This document shows positions 1-13,029 of a stretch of 64,000 nt of DNA, piece by piece. Source of the stretch: Vanilla planifolia (lineage: Eukaryota > Streptophyta > Magnoliopsida > Asparagales > Orchidaceae). The stretch's first letter is position 1. Each line of letters begins with the position of its first letter. The position numbers and the translations under genes were made by a program. The stretch covers positions 9,629,653 to 9,693,652 of the forward strand of contig CM043868.1 in assembly GCA_023846275.1 (NCBI GenBank), given 5' to 3'. The notes below the pieces were generated by a model. It saw only the letters and a program-made list of their open reading frames with translations, had not been told where the DNA came from and made no database searches.

Positions 1-2268
1 CATGTATACATCTAGAGCATTAAGATCATTACTTAACCAAAATCCTTTAATGTTAGAATCAATAAGCAATAAAAAACATCAAGAGAAAGTCTTTTACCAT
101 ACAAAACTTTAATTCACAAAAACTTCAAATAAAAACACTTTTAATTTACTTAAGATTTCTTAAAGACCCTAACTAGAACTACTTTGACTTCCTCACTTCC
201 GATTACAACTAATCTTGCTCACCAAAAGTTTCCTAAAAGATATATGAAACAATTCTATTCTTGCTCATCATTCCTCTAATTTGCAACCATTATTATATGA
301 ATTCTTCCTAAAGGTAGCTCCTACACAAAATTACCTAACTCAAGGGTAGTAATCTAGATAAAACAATGAGGGGAGGGCTTAACAACTCACCTTATTGGCT
401 GAACAATGATACCTTGCTCACTTGATTTGGAAATAACTCACTCCTTGTTGCAAAGCTTTGTTTTCTTCTTCCAACTAAGAATTCACCTCCTCAATAGCCC
501 TTGCATAGCTTTTAAATTACATTGCTTCTTCTTCTTTAGTTGATAGCACCTACAAGTTGTAGCTACTTAGCACCATCTTTAATAAAAGAAAAGCTTCTTC
601 CTGTTCTCTAATTCTTCTCTAGCAACACATTACAACCTCTACTATTGCAATGCTTGCACATGTTTTCTATAGCCTTCACTTCTTCTCTTACAAAATTACT
701 TCTCTATTGTAATTGAAAATCTCATTCTCTTTCTCTTCTCTCATACCAATCAAGGCTATCCCTTCTCTTTTCTTATGCTTAACATTCTTCATCTCCATGC
801 CAAAGTACTAACTACCTTTCCTTATTCTATAATCTCTATAATTCCATCATGCTCAATGCTTCAAAAACTAATTAAATCACTTAAGCACTAATTAGGTAGC
901 TAGGTGCACAAAGAAGATGTACACAAGGCTAAATTTTGAGACGTTAGTTTACACACTTTACAAAAATTTTGTTCCAAAATTTAGAACAACTTTTGAGAGT
1001 GGATTCTCATTTCTACATGCACTCTCATAGTGTAAGTCCCTTAAACATTTTATGATACCAATACCATGATTCTCAAACATTCCAACATTGCCTCTCATTA
1101 ATCCTTCTTGATGAAGCATGATTATTGGAATTTAATCTCTTTAAAAATCGTATCCAATCCATTAGCGATTAATTAGGCATAAACACTTAGAAGAAAAATA
1201 CATAAAACATCATCAATTTCACCAACTAGAATGATAGAGCCAAACTATACACTACTTGATTAACTCTCAGAATCTAAATAAAAAATAGCTAACATCTATT
1301 AAGGTATGCATCTCTTCTTAAAATTTCACATTTCTCAATTTCTTGTCAATATCTCTTCAATCTATCTTGAGCTAGTTGAAAACTAGAACTAACAGAGTTC
1401 ACTCAATTGGTACATTCAACTAATAACTTAGAATTACTTAATTCCACTGCTCGCATACAAAAAAATACAAATAATCGAGCATTCTTTTGGAATGAGATGA
1501 TAACTAAAGATTACCTATTTGATCTTATGGCTACAACATATAATAAACATACCCCTTAACAACTAATTCTTGGTCAATTGATAAGAATTATATAGTTAGA
1601 CACCTTAGCTATTAACACTACTAACAAATAACACCATAGTAAAATAACTTAACCTCTTAATGCATCATATTCTCCTTTAGGTTGGATAACAAACTAGATT
1701 ATATGTTTTAAGAAAATAAACTTACCTTAATTACTAGTAAAATATGACTATAAATCTATTTATAAATTTTAATATTCCATTATTATTAGTACCATTTACT
1801 AGTCATATCTAGCAATTGATCCACTAGTCCTTATTTCACGTTCTCTAAAATATCCAATCATAGGAAAAATTTTCAACTAGCTTCTAGTGCATGATCATTT
1901 TTCAATAAAGAATAACAAATACCAAACTTGCCATTATAATTAATAATTATTTTTCTAAACAAATGTGGTGCTTTGAGCCACTAATTTTGGAACCATTTTT
2001 AAAAACTTAAATTATTTAATAAAACTAATTTAGGTTAGAACCTTTATTAATATTTTATCTTTTACCAAGTCTAGTAACTTCTTTTATATACTTGCTTTAA
2101 TAAAACAAAAACCTCTTCCTGCATTCACATCTACAAATATTTTGAACCATGATACTTCATCATTCTTATTTCAAGATTCTTTAAGTTCATATAACTATTC
2201 TATTAACATTTTTAAATTGATTAACTATCCTTTTTTATCATCTTTAGTTTTTCTTAATCATCATATTT
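1..2268. other. AT-rich intergenic DNA, no gene seen
   Basis: Apart from the weak coiled-coil remnant at 391-640 there is no open frame of gene quality on either strand. Base composition is strongly AT-biased. The plus strand is pyrimidine-rich over roughly 400-800. A TTGGTATCA-like primer-site string on the minus strand near 1060 hints at old LTR-element debris, but no flanking LTR was recognised. Confidence 0.5.
391..640 (-). pseudogene. Possible coiled-coil exon remnant, unrecognised
   Basis: Read on the minus strand, this stretch gives charged, heptad-like peptide pieces such as KSYARAIEEVNS and LEEENKALQQG in one frame, interrupted by stops. A splice-donor-like AATAAG/GTGAGT sits at its 3' side (position 391/390). 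The glutamate- and lysine-rich pattern with spaced hydrophobic residues suggests a coiled coil. I cannot name the protein family; it could be a decayed host exon or part of an old retroelement gag. No neighbouring exons were recognised in the flanks. Confidence is low because AT-rich purine-biased DNA gives such peptides by chance. Confidence 0.22.
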
Positions 2269-4370
2269 TGTTATAACCTTAATCTTTGTATCACTTTTTT
2301 GATGATAATAAAGTTATCATACTATTTTATTGATGTTTTTTTAAATGACTGTAGATCATGTATTTCAATAATAGTTAAGTTAATCATATGAAGAGTTTTA
2401 CCACTTGACTAAAGAAGTTTAATGATAATGTTTGTGGTGTACACTATAACTAGCACCATGAAAAATATGAGCTTGAGTAGCACAATAAGAATATTTTTAT
2501 TAAGTCATCTTATTAGTACTAGAATGTTAAAACTTATTACAAATTTTTTTAGGCATTAGAATTTGGTGAGATTTTAGTATGAGTGTTTAAATGATTTCAA
2601 ATATATTTCACTCATGAAGATTTTAACTTTAAGTCATGCATCTTATTTAGAATGATTTACACATATTTTCTATCTTAAAACATTACGCAATAGTTATCTT
2701 TTAATAATCAAATTGGAATTAAAACGTGACTGAATTGAATAAGGAATGTATTGTTTATATGATTTATACTTGCATGATGATCTCATCATATAATATAACT
2801 AGTTAATTCTTTTATCAGATAGAGAGTTGTTCATGGATGATCTTAGATTAAGTTTACCATATATATTTGATGTACATGTATGATACGCTTATTATACAAG
2901 TACATTAATGGGTTAGATGTTTGTTAACATTTAGACTTATTTAAGCATTAATATTATGATATATTTAATTATATTTATATAATCTACTCTCTTGTAGGAT
3001 CAGACATGAGATCAAATTAACTAATGTTAAGTATGAACTATAATTGGTATTATAATGTCAATATGATATAATTATTATATAAGTATAATTAATATATATG
3101 TATATTGATAATTCTTTATTACCATTAAGTGAGTACATTTATGTCATTTAAGTGTGATCTACTTTTTGTACAAGTATGATTACTTTATTAGAGTAATGAT
3201 AATTGAGGACTTAGGTTATGTATGAGCCCTTTTTTTATCATGTTAATATAATAAGACATAGCTTGGGATTTAGACATATAGTGAGTGCTTTACTTTGTAT
3301 TAATACGATCCACCTGTTATAAGAGTAAGATTTGTTCTGATTAGTAAGTGAGATAGTCATATAACTCATCGAGTGTATGATCATGCATCATATAAAAACT
3401 TTTTTAGAGCTTGAAAAATATGTGCATGAAAGATTTTTTCTATTCATATATGTAAGTTTTCATAATTATATAAGTGTGATCAATTATGTAACGAGAAATG
3501 AATTAGTTTGAAAGATAAGATAGGTTGGGCAATATGTTAATGCTACATCATACATGTACTGTCTCTTGGGCAAATAGTACAATTAGTTTAGAATAGTGAC
3601 ATGACTAATTTAACTATTTTCTTGAAGATGTTAATATAGTCATTTGTTGGAGTTTAGAGTTGTTAGAATGCATTCTAAGGATTATTTAAAGACATTCAAA
3701 TATATGAGAATTGATGAATGGTTAACTTATTTAACTTTAGGAAAGAGCTTCATATTGGTATCATAATCACAAAGAGAAGATGAGAGCAAAGCCTTGGTTG
3801 CATGCATTGGTCTCATCCTTTACATGCATTCTTTCTTCATTCATTAAGCTAAGTGAAATTCTCTCTTGAATAGTTTTACTACATTATTAGTGTACCTCTT
3901 GTTTATTTGTTCTTAGGTCATAGGACCATTGTAATGAGTTCTTCTATTTGGTTTCTTAGTCCCATTATTGGCACTTTATACTTGCCCTTTTATTAGTTTT
4001 TTATAGTAACTTGTAAAGTACTTTGATCAGATGTTATAAGCTTTTTCAAGCCATTATTGTAAGCCATTTTAAGCCAAGATTGTAATATTTTCACTGCTAA
4101 TGTTATAGGGTTTTTGGCTTAGTGCTTGTAGGGCATTTTGTTCAAATATTTAGTACTTTTTCTAGCTTTTAGTTGGAAGTGGGTGTAAATATGGTTTTGG
4201 ACTAAATCACTTGAAATCTTGTTATGATCATATATTTTGGACTTTGGGGGTGACTAGAAAAGTTATTTACCCCAAATTAGTTTTTTAATAATAGTTTTTA
4301 ACTAAGTATTGCCATGATGCCTTATGAAGTTTTATACTGAATAAAATGTCAATCTCTTTTATGTTAGCAT
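2269..4370 (+). mobile_element. Copia-type LTR copy A, degraded
   Basis: The start (TGTTATAACC...) lines up with the start of the better-defined LTR at 6378 (TGTTGAACC...), including the following TGAT/TGAG-TA-AAA block. The far part near 4170-4215 matches the downstream part of the LTR at 8649-10427, sharing the block ACTTGAAAT after a GTAAA...GGTTTTG stretch. The interior carries the family's recurring TATGATC-type motif (for example 3373-3382). The end is uncertain. This is an old, broken copy whose internal region was not recognised downstream. Confidence 0.45.
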
Positions 4371-6377
4371 ATCATTGAGAGCTCATTAAAAGAAATTTAT
4401 TAGTTCTTGATTTTTAGTTCTTTGTGTCAAACTAAAAATTATTATAACTTTAGAAAATAAAAATTGATAAGGAGTAGTAGTCAATCAAGCATTTCTCCTT
4501 AAGTTTTTCACTATAGCCACATGGAAGGTTTTATAAAGAGCAAGAAGTTTTAAGATCTCAGAGAGGAAGAGAGAAAATTAAAGAAATCTTGCTACAAGTG
4601 GCCTATATTTGTGTTGAGTTTTGATAGAAAGAAAGAAATGCAAGGAGTGGCGTATGTGGTTGCATCTTTTAGCAAGAAATGGAAGAGTATATGAAGAGAA
4701 GTAAGTGCAAGAATAATAGGAAATAGAAACAAGAAAGAAAACTGTAGTTGAAGAGAAAGAGTTGCAATTGAGTGGAACCAAAAGAAAGAACTAAAGAGAA
4801 GAAATTGGAAGAAAAATAAGTGTGCAATGTTTCCAATAAAGAGAAGAATAGAGAAAGGAGAATCAAGGGAAGGCCTAAAGAAAAGAACACAAGTTATTGG
4901 AGATAGAGAGAATGAATAAGGTGGGAACCTTTGTTCATTATTGGACTATTCCCTTGTATACTTTCTAATTTTGTATAGTCTTGAATTATTTCCCAAACCA
5001 TTAGAGTTGTCTAAGGATTTGGTGGTACAATATAGGTTTATAAATGCTAAACTATGTGTTTTACATTCTTTAAAAGTTAGATGTAAGAATTGTATGAAGT
5101 TGGTCGAGTTCTGGTTTAGAGCTAGAGTTTTTGAAGATACCATACATTATTAAGATACTATTGAGAATCAGTGAGCATGATGTCCAAATATGAGGGGAGT
5201 TGAATTTTAAAAATTACAAGCTTAAATAAATTAAGCATAAGTTATATAGCAACGGAAGACTTTGCTTTTCTAATTACTTTTATAAAATTAGTTTTAGAAA
5301 CTTTTATTCACTTTGAAACCCATTGTGTAGGAATATAATAATTAAAGGGAATAAGATATTTTTAAGTGGAACAATTCAAATGAAAATCTATATCCAATCC
5401 CAACCAAAAGGCTAAGCAAAAATATTAAATTCCTATCACAAAAGTGGGTAGGACAAAACCTTACACCGGGCAAAAAGTATTAGAGTTATGGAGGGATGAA
5501 CACTATAAAGGGGTGAATTTTAGTATTTCTAAACTCTTAAGAAATCGATAACTTTTAATAAGACATTGTATACTTCTTAACAATAAACTAAATACCTTCT
5601 ATAGAAAAATAAATAAGCATGAAGAAAATCAAACAATAGAAAGTATGGAAGTGTATAAGTAAGATTTTTTAGATAGTTCATTTTAACATTTGCCTTAAAA
5701 GAGACACCAAAAGTAGTACACTTATTTTGGTTAAGAAAAAAGAATACAACTCTTACAATTGATATAAATAGGATCATAAACCTTAAATACTTTTAGTACA
5801 AGCATGGCACTAAAATAAATGGAGAAGAGATATTACCAATATGAATCAATATGTATAGAAGTATAGTAGTAACTAAATTGTAATTTTTAAGACAAAAAAT
5901 GCTTTAATTCAATTTACAAGAGTGTTTTTATTCTTCTTTTTGCACTCTTGATTTTGTAATTTGAAACATTAGCTTCTTCTTTTAGAAATTTCTCTCTTTT
6001 TATACTAAGATCAATCCTATGAGAGTTATGGAACATGCAATAGCTAATTATGCATCTTAAAAAGGATAAAGATAGATGTTACTCTCTTGAGACACTATTT
6101 TCATTAGTATGTTACCTACATCATATCAGGATGAATGAATTTAACAAGGCTTGTCTCGACAACTTGACGATATGACTAGTGCATTTTGTTTTAAAATGAT
6201 ATATCATACAAGTTTGAGAGAAGATGCTTATAATGTACAACATCAATCCATACTCCAGTGCTCAAGTTCCTATACAAATTGTACCATATGATCGCACAGA
6301 TCATACTAGTACAAAGCAGTTCATCATATCACATTAATAAGTCATATTTCTTTTATAAATATCATCGATGTACTATA
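4371..6377. other. AT-rich spacer with a purine-rich tract
   Basis: No gene is supported. About 4560-4910 is strongly purine-rich on the plus strand (GA/AAG-rich), so the small minus-strand frames there are low-complexity artefacts. From about 6140 to 6377 there are more TATGATC-like words, probably a fragment of the same LTR family. Confidence 0.45.
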
Positions 6378-8621
6378 TGTTGAACCTTTGGTCATGCATT
6401 ACTTATTTAATGAGTACAAAATCATTATGTTATTATTTTAGTTTTTTATGAGTAATTTTTAAATCATATATCTCAAAATTAAAAAAAATTAATCAATTGA
6501 AGAGCTTAATCAAGTGTTTCATGAAAAAATCCATATATGAAAATATGTTAATAAGTGTTGGTGGTTTTTCTTAAGTATAACTTAGCTTGCAAATCATAAG
6601 TCATTATTCTAGCTCTTTGTAAACTGGTTACCCATCTAGAACTCATTATTTATACTTTATCTTAGGTTAGAATTGATAAAACTATCACTTGATGTTGATG
6701 TGGTACATATGATTATGTTATACATGCATGTTTATTAAGGTTTGCACTTCATACATGATTATCAAATGTATTACTAAACATTAGGAATAAAGATTACATT
6801 TTCATAATATGATCAATATCTTCAATGTTTAAAATACTTTAAGAAGTGTATTATGTACAATTTTTATATTAACATGATCTCGTTATCAAACAATATGATT
6901 TACATGGTATGCATTGGATAATGCATTGATCAGGTTCGATTTTGAGTGATTTGTTTAAGGTTTTACAAATCATACAAGCATGATATCCCTATAAAAAAAG
7001 TATGCTAAAGCCCTATCCGAGAAGAGCATGTTAATGATTAGAATGTTGAAGATTCATATGATATCATATTTTGTACATGTATGATATAATCATTTGGAGG
7101 ATTTAATAATGGATCAAATTAAGCAATATTAAATGTGTGAGCTGAAGATTATTATATTGCATAAGTATGATACCTTCTTTATTATTTTACAATCAATATA
7201 TCATTGTATTAAGAGTTCAAGACTTGAGCCATAAGTGAGCTAAATTATGTCGTACCAATACACTATTGTACAATCCATTTGACAGTGTTAAAAGTGGAAG
7301 ACTTAGGCTATAATTGAGTAAAATTTCATCATATTTGTACTATATCATTTTCTTGAGAGCATAATGACTTAGCTATTATTGAGCAAATTTTTCTCATACT
7401 TATACAAGATCATTGTTACACTTGTATGATACAATTTCACCTGAGAGACCCTTATTGGGAATTAATCATACATTAGTAGATTTGTATTAAAGTAGTATGA
7501 TCTACTTATGATATAAATATGAACCATTATGATTAGAGAGAATGAAATTATTGTAAGACCTATCACAGTATATAAAATTATATCATATAATATTTTTTTT
7601 GAGAGCTTAGAGTTTGGATGTTATATAATTTTATTTTTTTTTGTATCATATAATGCCCTCATTGTATTTGTGTGATATATAAGAGTATAGAGAAATAAAC
7701 TAATTAAATATAGATGATTGACTAGGTAATGTACTTAGTGTTGCATCATATTTGTATGATCCATTATATCGAGTTAGTTGAGGATTATAACTAATGATTA
7801 GTTTGTTTCTTTTTGAAATAAGGTTTTTGCCATTAAAACTTCTTGATTTGCATATGTTCTTTTGATTTATATAAATAAAAATAGTTTTGAGAAATAATAA
7901 TCTAAAAAAACTATTTTTAAATCATTTTAAAAGTGAAACAAAATTCATAGATGCCTTCAAAGTGTAGAACATCTTATTTTTATTGCTATTACAACTACAT
8001 TTAGAGTATCAACTATTTTACTTCTTTATCTATTACATTAAATCTATTCATATTTCTTGGTATATTATTTCACAATATTTAGATTTGTGTCATACTATTT
8101 TCTTAAGTGTAGAGTACAAGACTTTGCAAGAATTTCTTTGTATAAGCATTATAAAACTTGTATAGCTATGTTGTACTCTTTTGAATGAGGTGACTCTTAG
8201 TTGGACATGATTGAAAAGGAAGTGGATTTGATTAAGGTGACTTAAACTTAGCCATGGGATAAAAGAAGGTGGTTTGTGAAGGTGACTCCTACTTGGCCAT
8301 GAGCAAAAAAAAAAGAGTTGCTTGTAAGGTTTTGCACTTACTAGCTATGGCAAAAAAGTGTTGGTTTTAGTGGAAGCTTGGCTGGGTTAAGTGATGGTCG
8401 ATGTTGGTAGAGGATTTTCCAAACCTCTTAAAATTCCTTGGTTCCCTTTTTATTTGTTTTACATATTTGTTAGATTTGGTTCTCTTAGTACTTCATATTT
8501 TCACCACAAATGTTTTCCAAAGCTAAACAAGGCATTCTAAAATAACTTTATAATAACAATCAAGCTAACCAAGAGATTTTTTTTGTAAAGTTTTTGTGCT
8601 TAATCTAATTGAGTTTGAACA
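6378..8621 (+). repeat. 5' LTR of copia element 1 (copy B)
   Basis: The LTR starts TGTTGAACC and ends TTTGAACA, giving the TG...CA ends and the short TGTT/AACA inverted termini expected of LTRs. Its 3' third (8330-8440) matches the corresponding part of the solo LTR at 8649-10427, for example GAAGC(t/c)TGGCTGGGT. The middle, about 7070-7760, carries many TATGATC/GTACAA-type words. Three degenerate units beginning GGTGACT occur at about 8190, 8239 and 8280. Confidence 0.6.
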
Positions 8622-8648
8622 AAAGAATTCTATTATGAAAGTATTTTA

Positions 8649-10427
8649 TGTTGAACCCCTTTGTGCTCCACGAGTTTGATGAGTACAAAACCATTGTACT
8701 AATGTTACTAATGATTTGTTGAGTGTATTTCAGATCATGCTTCTCAAGTGCTTACAGGGATTAGGAGATTGGAAAGCTTGGTCGATTAATCCATGGAGCG
8801 ATCCACATGAAAAGCATTGTCAAAGTTCATTAGTGGCATGGCTCAAGAACGACTCTCAAACGTCAGCTCATGAGAGTCAATCAGGTTCTCCTTGTGGCGT
8901 GGCAAAACCACTTGGAGATTTTCATATACTACATTATCAAGGTTAGATTGTTAAACCTATCCTGTTAATCAATATGTGACACACTTAGGATTGCATTTTT
9001 GAGATTCATATGCTTCTCAAGTCCTTGACTTGTATAATCAACATTTTACACTATATTTATTTTGGTTTAAATAAAAATATAATTATTATTATTTATTAAA
9101 GCGTTTTTGACTATTTTCGCAAGTGTTAAAGCTTTCAAAATTTTATTTCCGATTTAATTAAAAATTTCGCTTTACGCCAAACCGGGGCAGCGCAACGGGT
9201 ATATGTTTTAAAATTATTTTCTTCTCCTCTTCTAGCCGTTGGAAGAAAACGGCTAAATCAATATTGTTGATCAGCCCTCTTCTATAAAAGGGATTAATTT
9301 TGAAGAGAAATGTGCAAGCATTTAACGCAAAAATCCTTCAAACAAGAAAAACGGAAACTGCGCAATTTTACTGTTCATCGTCTTCCTCAGCCTTCTCGGA
9401 GAGAAACGGAACGCGTTCATTTCGCCTCAAATTTGCATGTTTCGTTCCCTTTCTTTTCTATTTTACAATTGCTTACTCAACTACATCTCATACTCTGCTT
9501 AGCTACTTAGATTGAGGTTGAATTTACTGCAAATCTTTTCCGTTATCCAAGCTTCGCCAATCTTGATTTTTCGGACCAATCTTCACCAAATTTGATTGTT
9601 GTTACACGCCTTGGAATCTCTATTAGCTTTTCGGAATACAACTTATCAGTGTCGAATTTCTATTGCATCGAATTTCAGACCAAATCACCTCCGAAACAAC
9701 TCTTCCGCCTAAAACAGAACGCCTCTCGCAAACGCGATTTGGGCATTGTCCTGTTTGGAAAGCGCGTTCAGAGGCGCGTAGTCCTGTTTTGAAGCGTGTT
9801 CAGAAGTGCGTTTTTTTTAAGCTGCGGTTTGAAAAGTGATTTCTTTAATTATCTTAAGTTTAATTAATTAGATTTAATTGTTAAGTATGAGCTCTAAGTA
9901 CACAAGGACTTATATTTAAGAGCTCCAAATAATTTGTTTTTTTTTAACGAAATTTATATTGTTGAATTTTTTTTAGTTAAACATTTTTAATACTTGTTTA
10001 GTAGTTGTGTCACAAATTAAGATTAAAGGATTGTGGTACAGGTTGATGTAAAACTTTTATTTGAAAGCTGAAATCTGTTTTCTTGCCAAAATTATAACAG
10101 TTTTGTTGTTGTGAGTGTGCAGCGTGTCTTGCTGCTGTTGATTGTATTTGGTTGGTACCAGTTGGGTTGATTGGTTGTTGTGAGGGTTTCGGCCTACCCG
10201 CCGGTTGGGCAAAAGGCAGTGTTTAGTAGTGAAGCCTGGCTGGGTCAGCTAGGGGTGGATGTAGGCAAAGGTTTTGCCGAACCACTTGAAATTGTGTGTG
10301 CTTTTTATTCTTTACTTTATTGCTCATAATTTCTCTTTACTATTGTAATTAACTTTAAAATTGTTTAAAAATTTGTAAAAGGAACAATTCACCCCCCCCC
10401 CCTCTTGTAACACGCAAGTTTCCAACA
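8649..10427 (+). mobile_element. Solo LTR of a SIRE-like copia element (copy C)
   Basis: The 1779-bp unit begins TGTTGAACCCC and ends TTTCCAACA. It is flanked by the identical 5-bp direct repeat TTTTA at 8644-8648 and 10428-10432, which is the target duplication expected of LTR-retrotransposon integrase. A TATA box (TATAAAAG) lies at 9283-9290, followed by a GC-richer R/U5-like part. A C-rich run (10392-10402) before the end is typical of this copia group. No internal coding DNA lies between the duplications, so this is a solo LTR left by recombination. It looks younger and less decayed than neighbouring copies. Confidence 0.85.
9283..9290 (+). promoter_or_regulatory. LTR TATA box
   Basis: TATAAAAG sits in the solo LTR just before the GC-richer part. 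It is the likely core promoter of the ancestral element; nothing in the flanks suggests it drives a host gene. Confidence 0.55.
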
Positions 10428-13029
10428 TTTTAATTCCAAAATTTTGATTAGAGAAAGAAAAAGACTTATATTATGATTTTAATCGTATGATTGAAATTAA
10501 ACAAAGTTTTATAAAATTTGTATAATTCACTCCCATCTTGTGAACATCGAGCTCACAAATTTCTATCATTTCTTCTAGTGTCTACGCAACTTATATAAGA
10601 TCTGCACAATGTCACACAATGTGATAGTCGAGCATGTTATCTTAGGTGAAAATCTTCTTCTCACCAATCTCATTTATTTTGTGGAGATTTTTATCTCTAT
10701 TACAAGAGCTAAATGAAGAGTTATTTACTTTTTATCGATGTTGATTTGTGGGGCATTATACAATGTCCTTTCATTTTTTCCACTAAATTAGCAAATAATG
10801 TTTCAATTAAGAAAGATAATTCTAAGCTAAATTATGAAGAGAAATATTGTGTATAACAGAATGCTCATGCAATGAATATCCTTTACCATGCTTTGAATGT
10901 CAATGAATACAATAGAATCATGAATTTAGAAATAGGTTATAAAATGTGGATGAAAGTTAATGTTATATGAAAGAAAAACTTAAGGAACCCAAAGTCAATT
11001 TTCTTATGTATAAGTATTTGAGTTACTACATATGAATGATATTAAAAAATATATTTACAAGGTTTACCAATATTATGAATGAGCTTTTTAAACTTGGTAG
11101 GGTTTTCACTAATGTGGAATAGGTGAGAAAGATTTTGTGGATGTTGCCTATAGAATTTTATCCTTTGGTATTAAAGTTACAAAAAACTTAACTTAAACCA
11201 TTTCTCTATAAATGAACTACTTGGAGAAAGCTTAACCAATGAGATAGAGATGATAAGAAAAAGAGAAGAAGAATCTTAGCTCAAGCAAAAGCACAAAGAA
11301 GATTTATCTTTGAGGGATATTTCATTTACATTTGAGGATGAAACTTCATGCAATAAAGATGTAGAGTTTATTACTAAAAGGCAAACCAAAATGCCTAAGG
11401 AATATTTTATAGGTAAATCTAAGAAGAAGAGGAAGGAAAGCAATCACATGGTGGAACGAAAAAACAAGGTTGTTGCTTAATCAATACAATAATATTGGAC
11501 ATTATTGTCCAGAATGTCCAAACTTATTGAAGAAGAAAAACTATTATGTGAAAGGAAAGAAGAAGAAGAAGAAGAAGATCATGGTTGTTACTTGAAGTGA
11601 TTTAGATCCATCTTCTACATCCTCAAGTCTTGAGGAGAATGACAAGGAGAAGAATGAACTTCTTATATTGGCCAAGGAAGTTGCATCTCCATGTTGCATA
11701 GAAGGAAGGAACAAGATCTTATATGTCTTATGGATTATCATGATCTATCATTCAGGAAGAAAGACGATAAAGTGTCTTAATTCTATCAAAATGAATTAGG
11801 AAGCTATTTGATTCAATTAGTTGATGCATTTAATTCTTTATATGAAATATAAAAGTCTTAAGAAAGAATATAAACAATATTTGGTTTTAGTGATGGATTG
11901 AATGAGAAAAATGAGAAATGTTTGCAAGAATTAAAAAAATACTAAATAGAACTTGCTCATTCCATTATTTTGAATGTAAATGATAAGCTTGTGTTTGATC
12001 AATTTAGAAAGTTGCATTCAAATTGCACTAATTTTCATCACATTCATAGGAATGTCGCCTTGCAAAACAAAAAGTTCATGAATGTTGATGTTTCATCTTA
12101 TGCATATTCAATCACTTGCAATTATTGTTTAAATAGGACTATGCTTCTAAGGATTATAAAGTTAGGTTAAACTTGCACTCTAAATACCCTTGCTATGTGT
12201 AGTTGAAAAGAATAAAAGTAATCTAATTTGAAATGTCAACAATCATATCTTTGAATTTGTTGGACCCAAATATGTTTGGGTTCCAAAATTTGTGTTTAAA
12301 GAATTAAAATTATGTGCATGCTTCCTCGATTGAATTTGAAAGGAGGAGAAACTCTTAGGAAGCATGTTGATTATCTATATGTTCATATTTCCTTAAATTT
12401 GCTATGTGCAAACATATGAAGGAAAAATGAAATTAGATTCTTCACAAGTGCTTTGTTTAATTAATTTTTAGCAAGTATTCAATTTATTGTGTATCGTTAG
12501 TCTTTATTGTTAAATGTTTCAATAAGTGGTATGTTGAATTTAGAAAATAAAGGAAAGATGATAATAATTAATTCTTTATAGAAATTATTATATGCATATG
12601 TATAGGGAGAGAAAAATGAATTCAACCAGTTACTCCTAAATGAATTTTACTTCTAATTCATCAACAAGTGTTTTGATTTGTAATGATTTAACACATTCTT
12701 TATTATAAACTCTTGGTCTTTCATTACCAAAATTTCAACAAGTGGATATGCTGGATTGTTTTCTTTTCATATTGTGCATCTTATCGATTTGTTGAAGTTA
12801 TTGATGTGTTTTTTTTAACATCGTTTCAATTGTATTCAAGTTTTAGATAGAATATACTTTCCTAAATTTGCATAGTGATGTTACTAGTTCATTTAATTGT
12901 GTTTTAATGCTTTATTCAATTTGTATCTTATTGAATTGCATAGTTGTATTAATGTATAGCTAAAGTTGATATTGCCACTCATCAAATTTGCTTGTCAAAG
13001 TATGAGATTGTTGTTTGAATATGTCATTT

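Noticed and set aside
3754-3769. TTGGTATCATAATCAC as a retroelement primer site
   Set aside because: It falls inside LTR copy A, upstream of that LTR's matching 3' part, so it is probably a chance match or a nested fragment that cannot be bounded.
4578-4890. Overlapping small minus-strand frames
   Set aside because: They arise from a purine-rich low-complexity tract.
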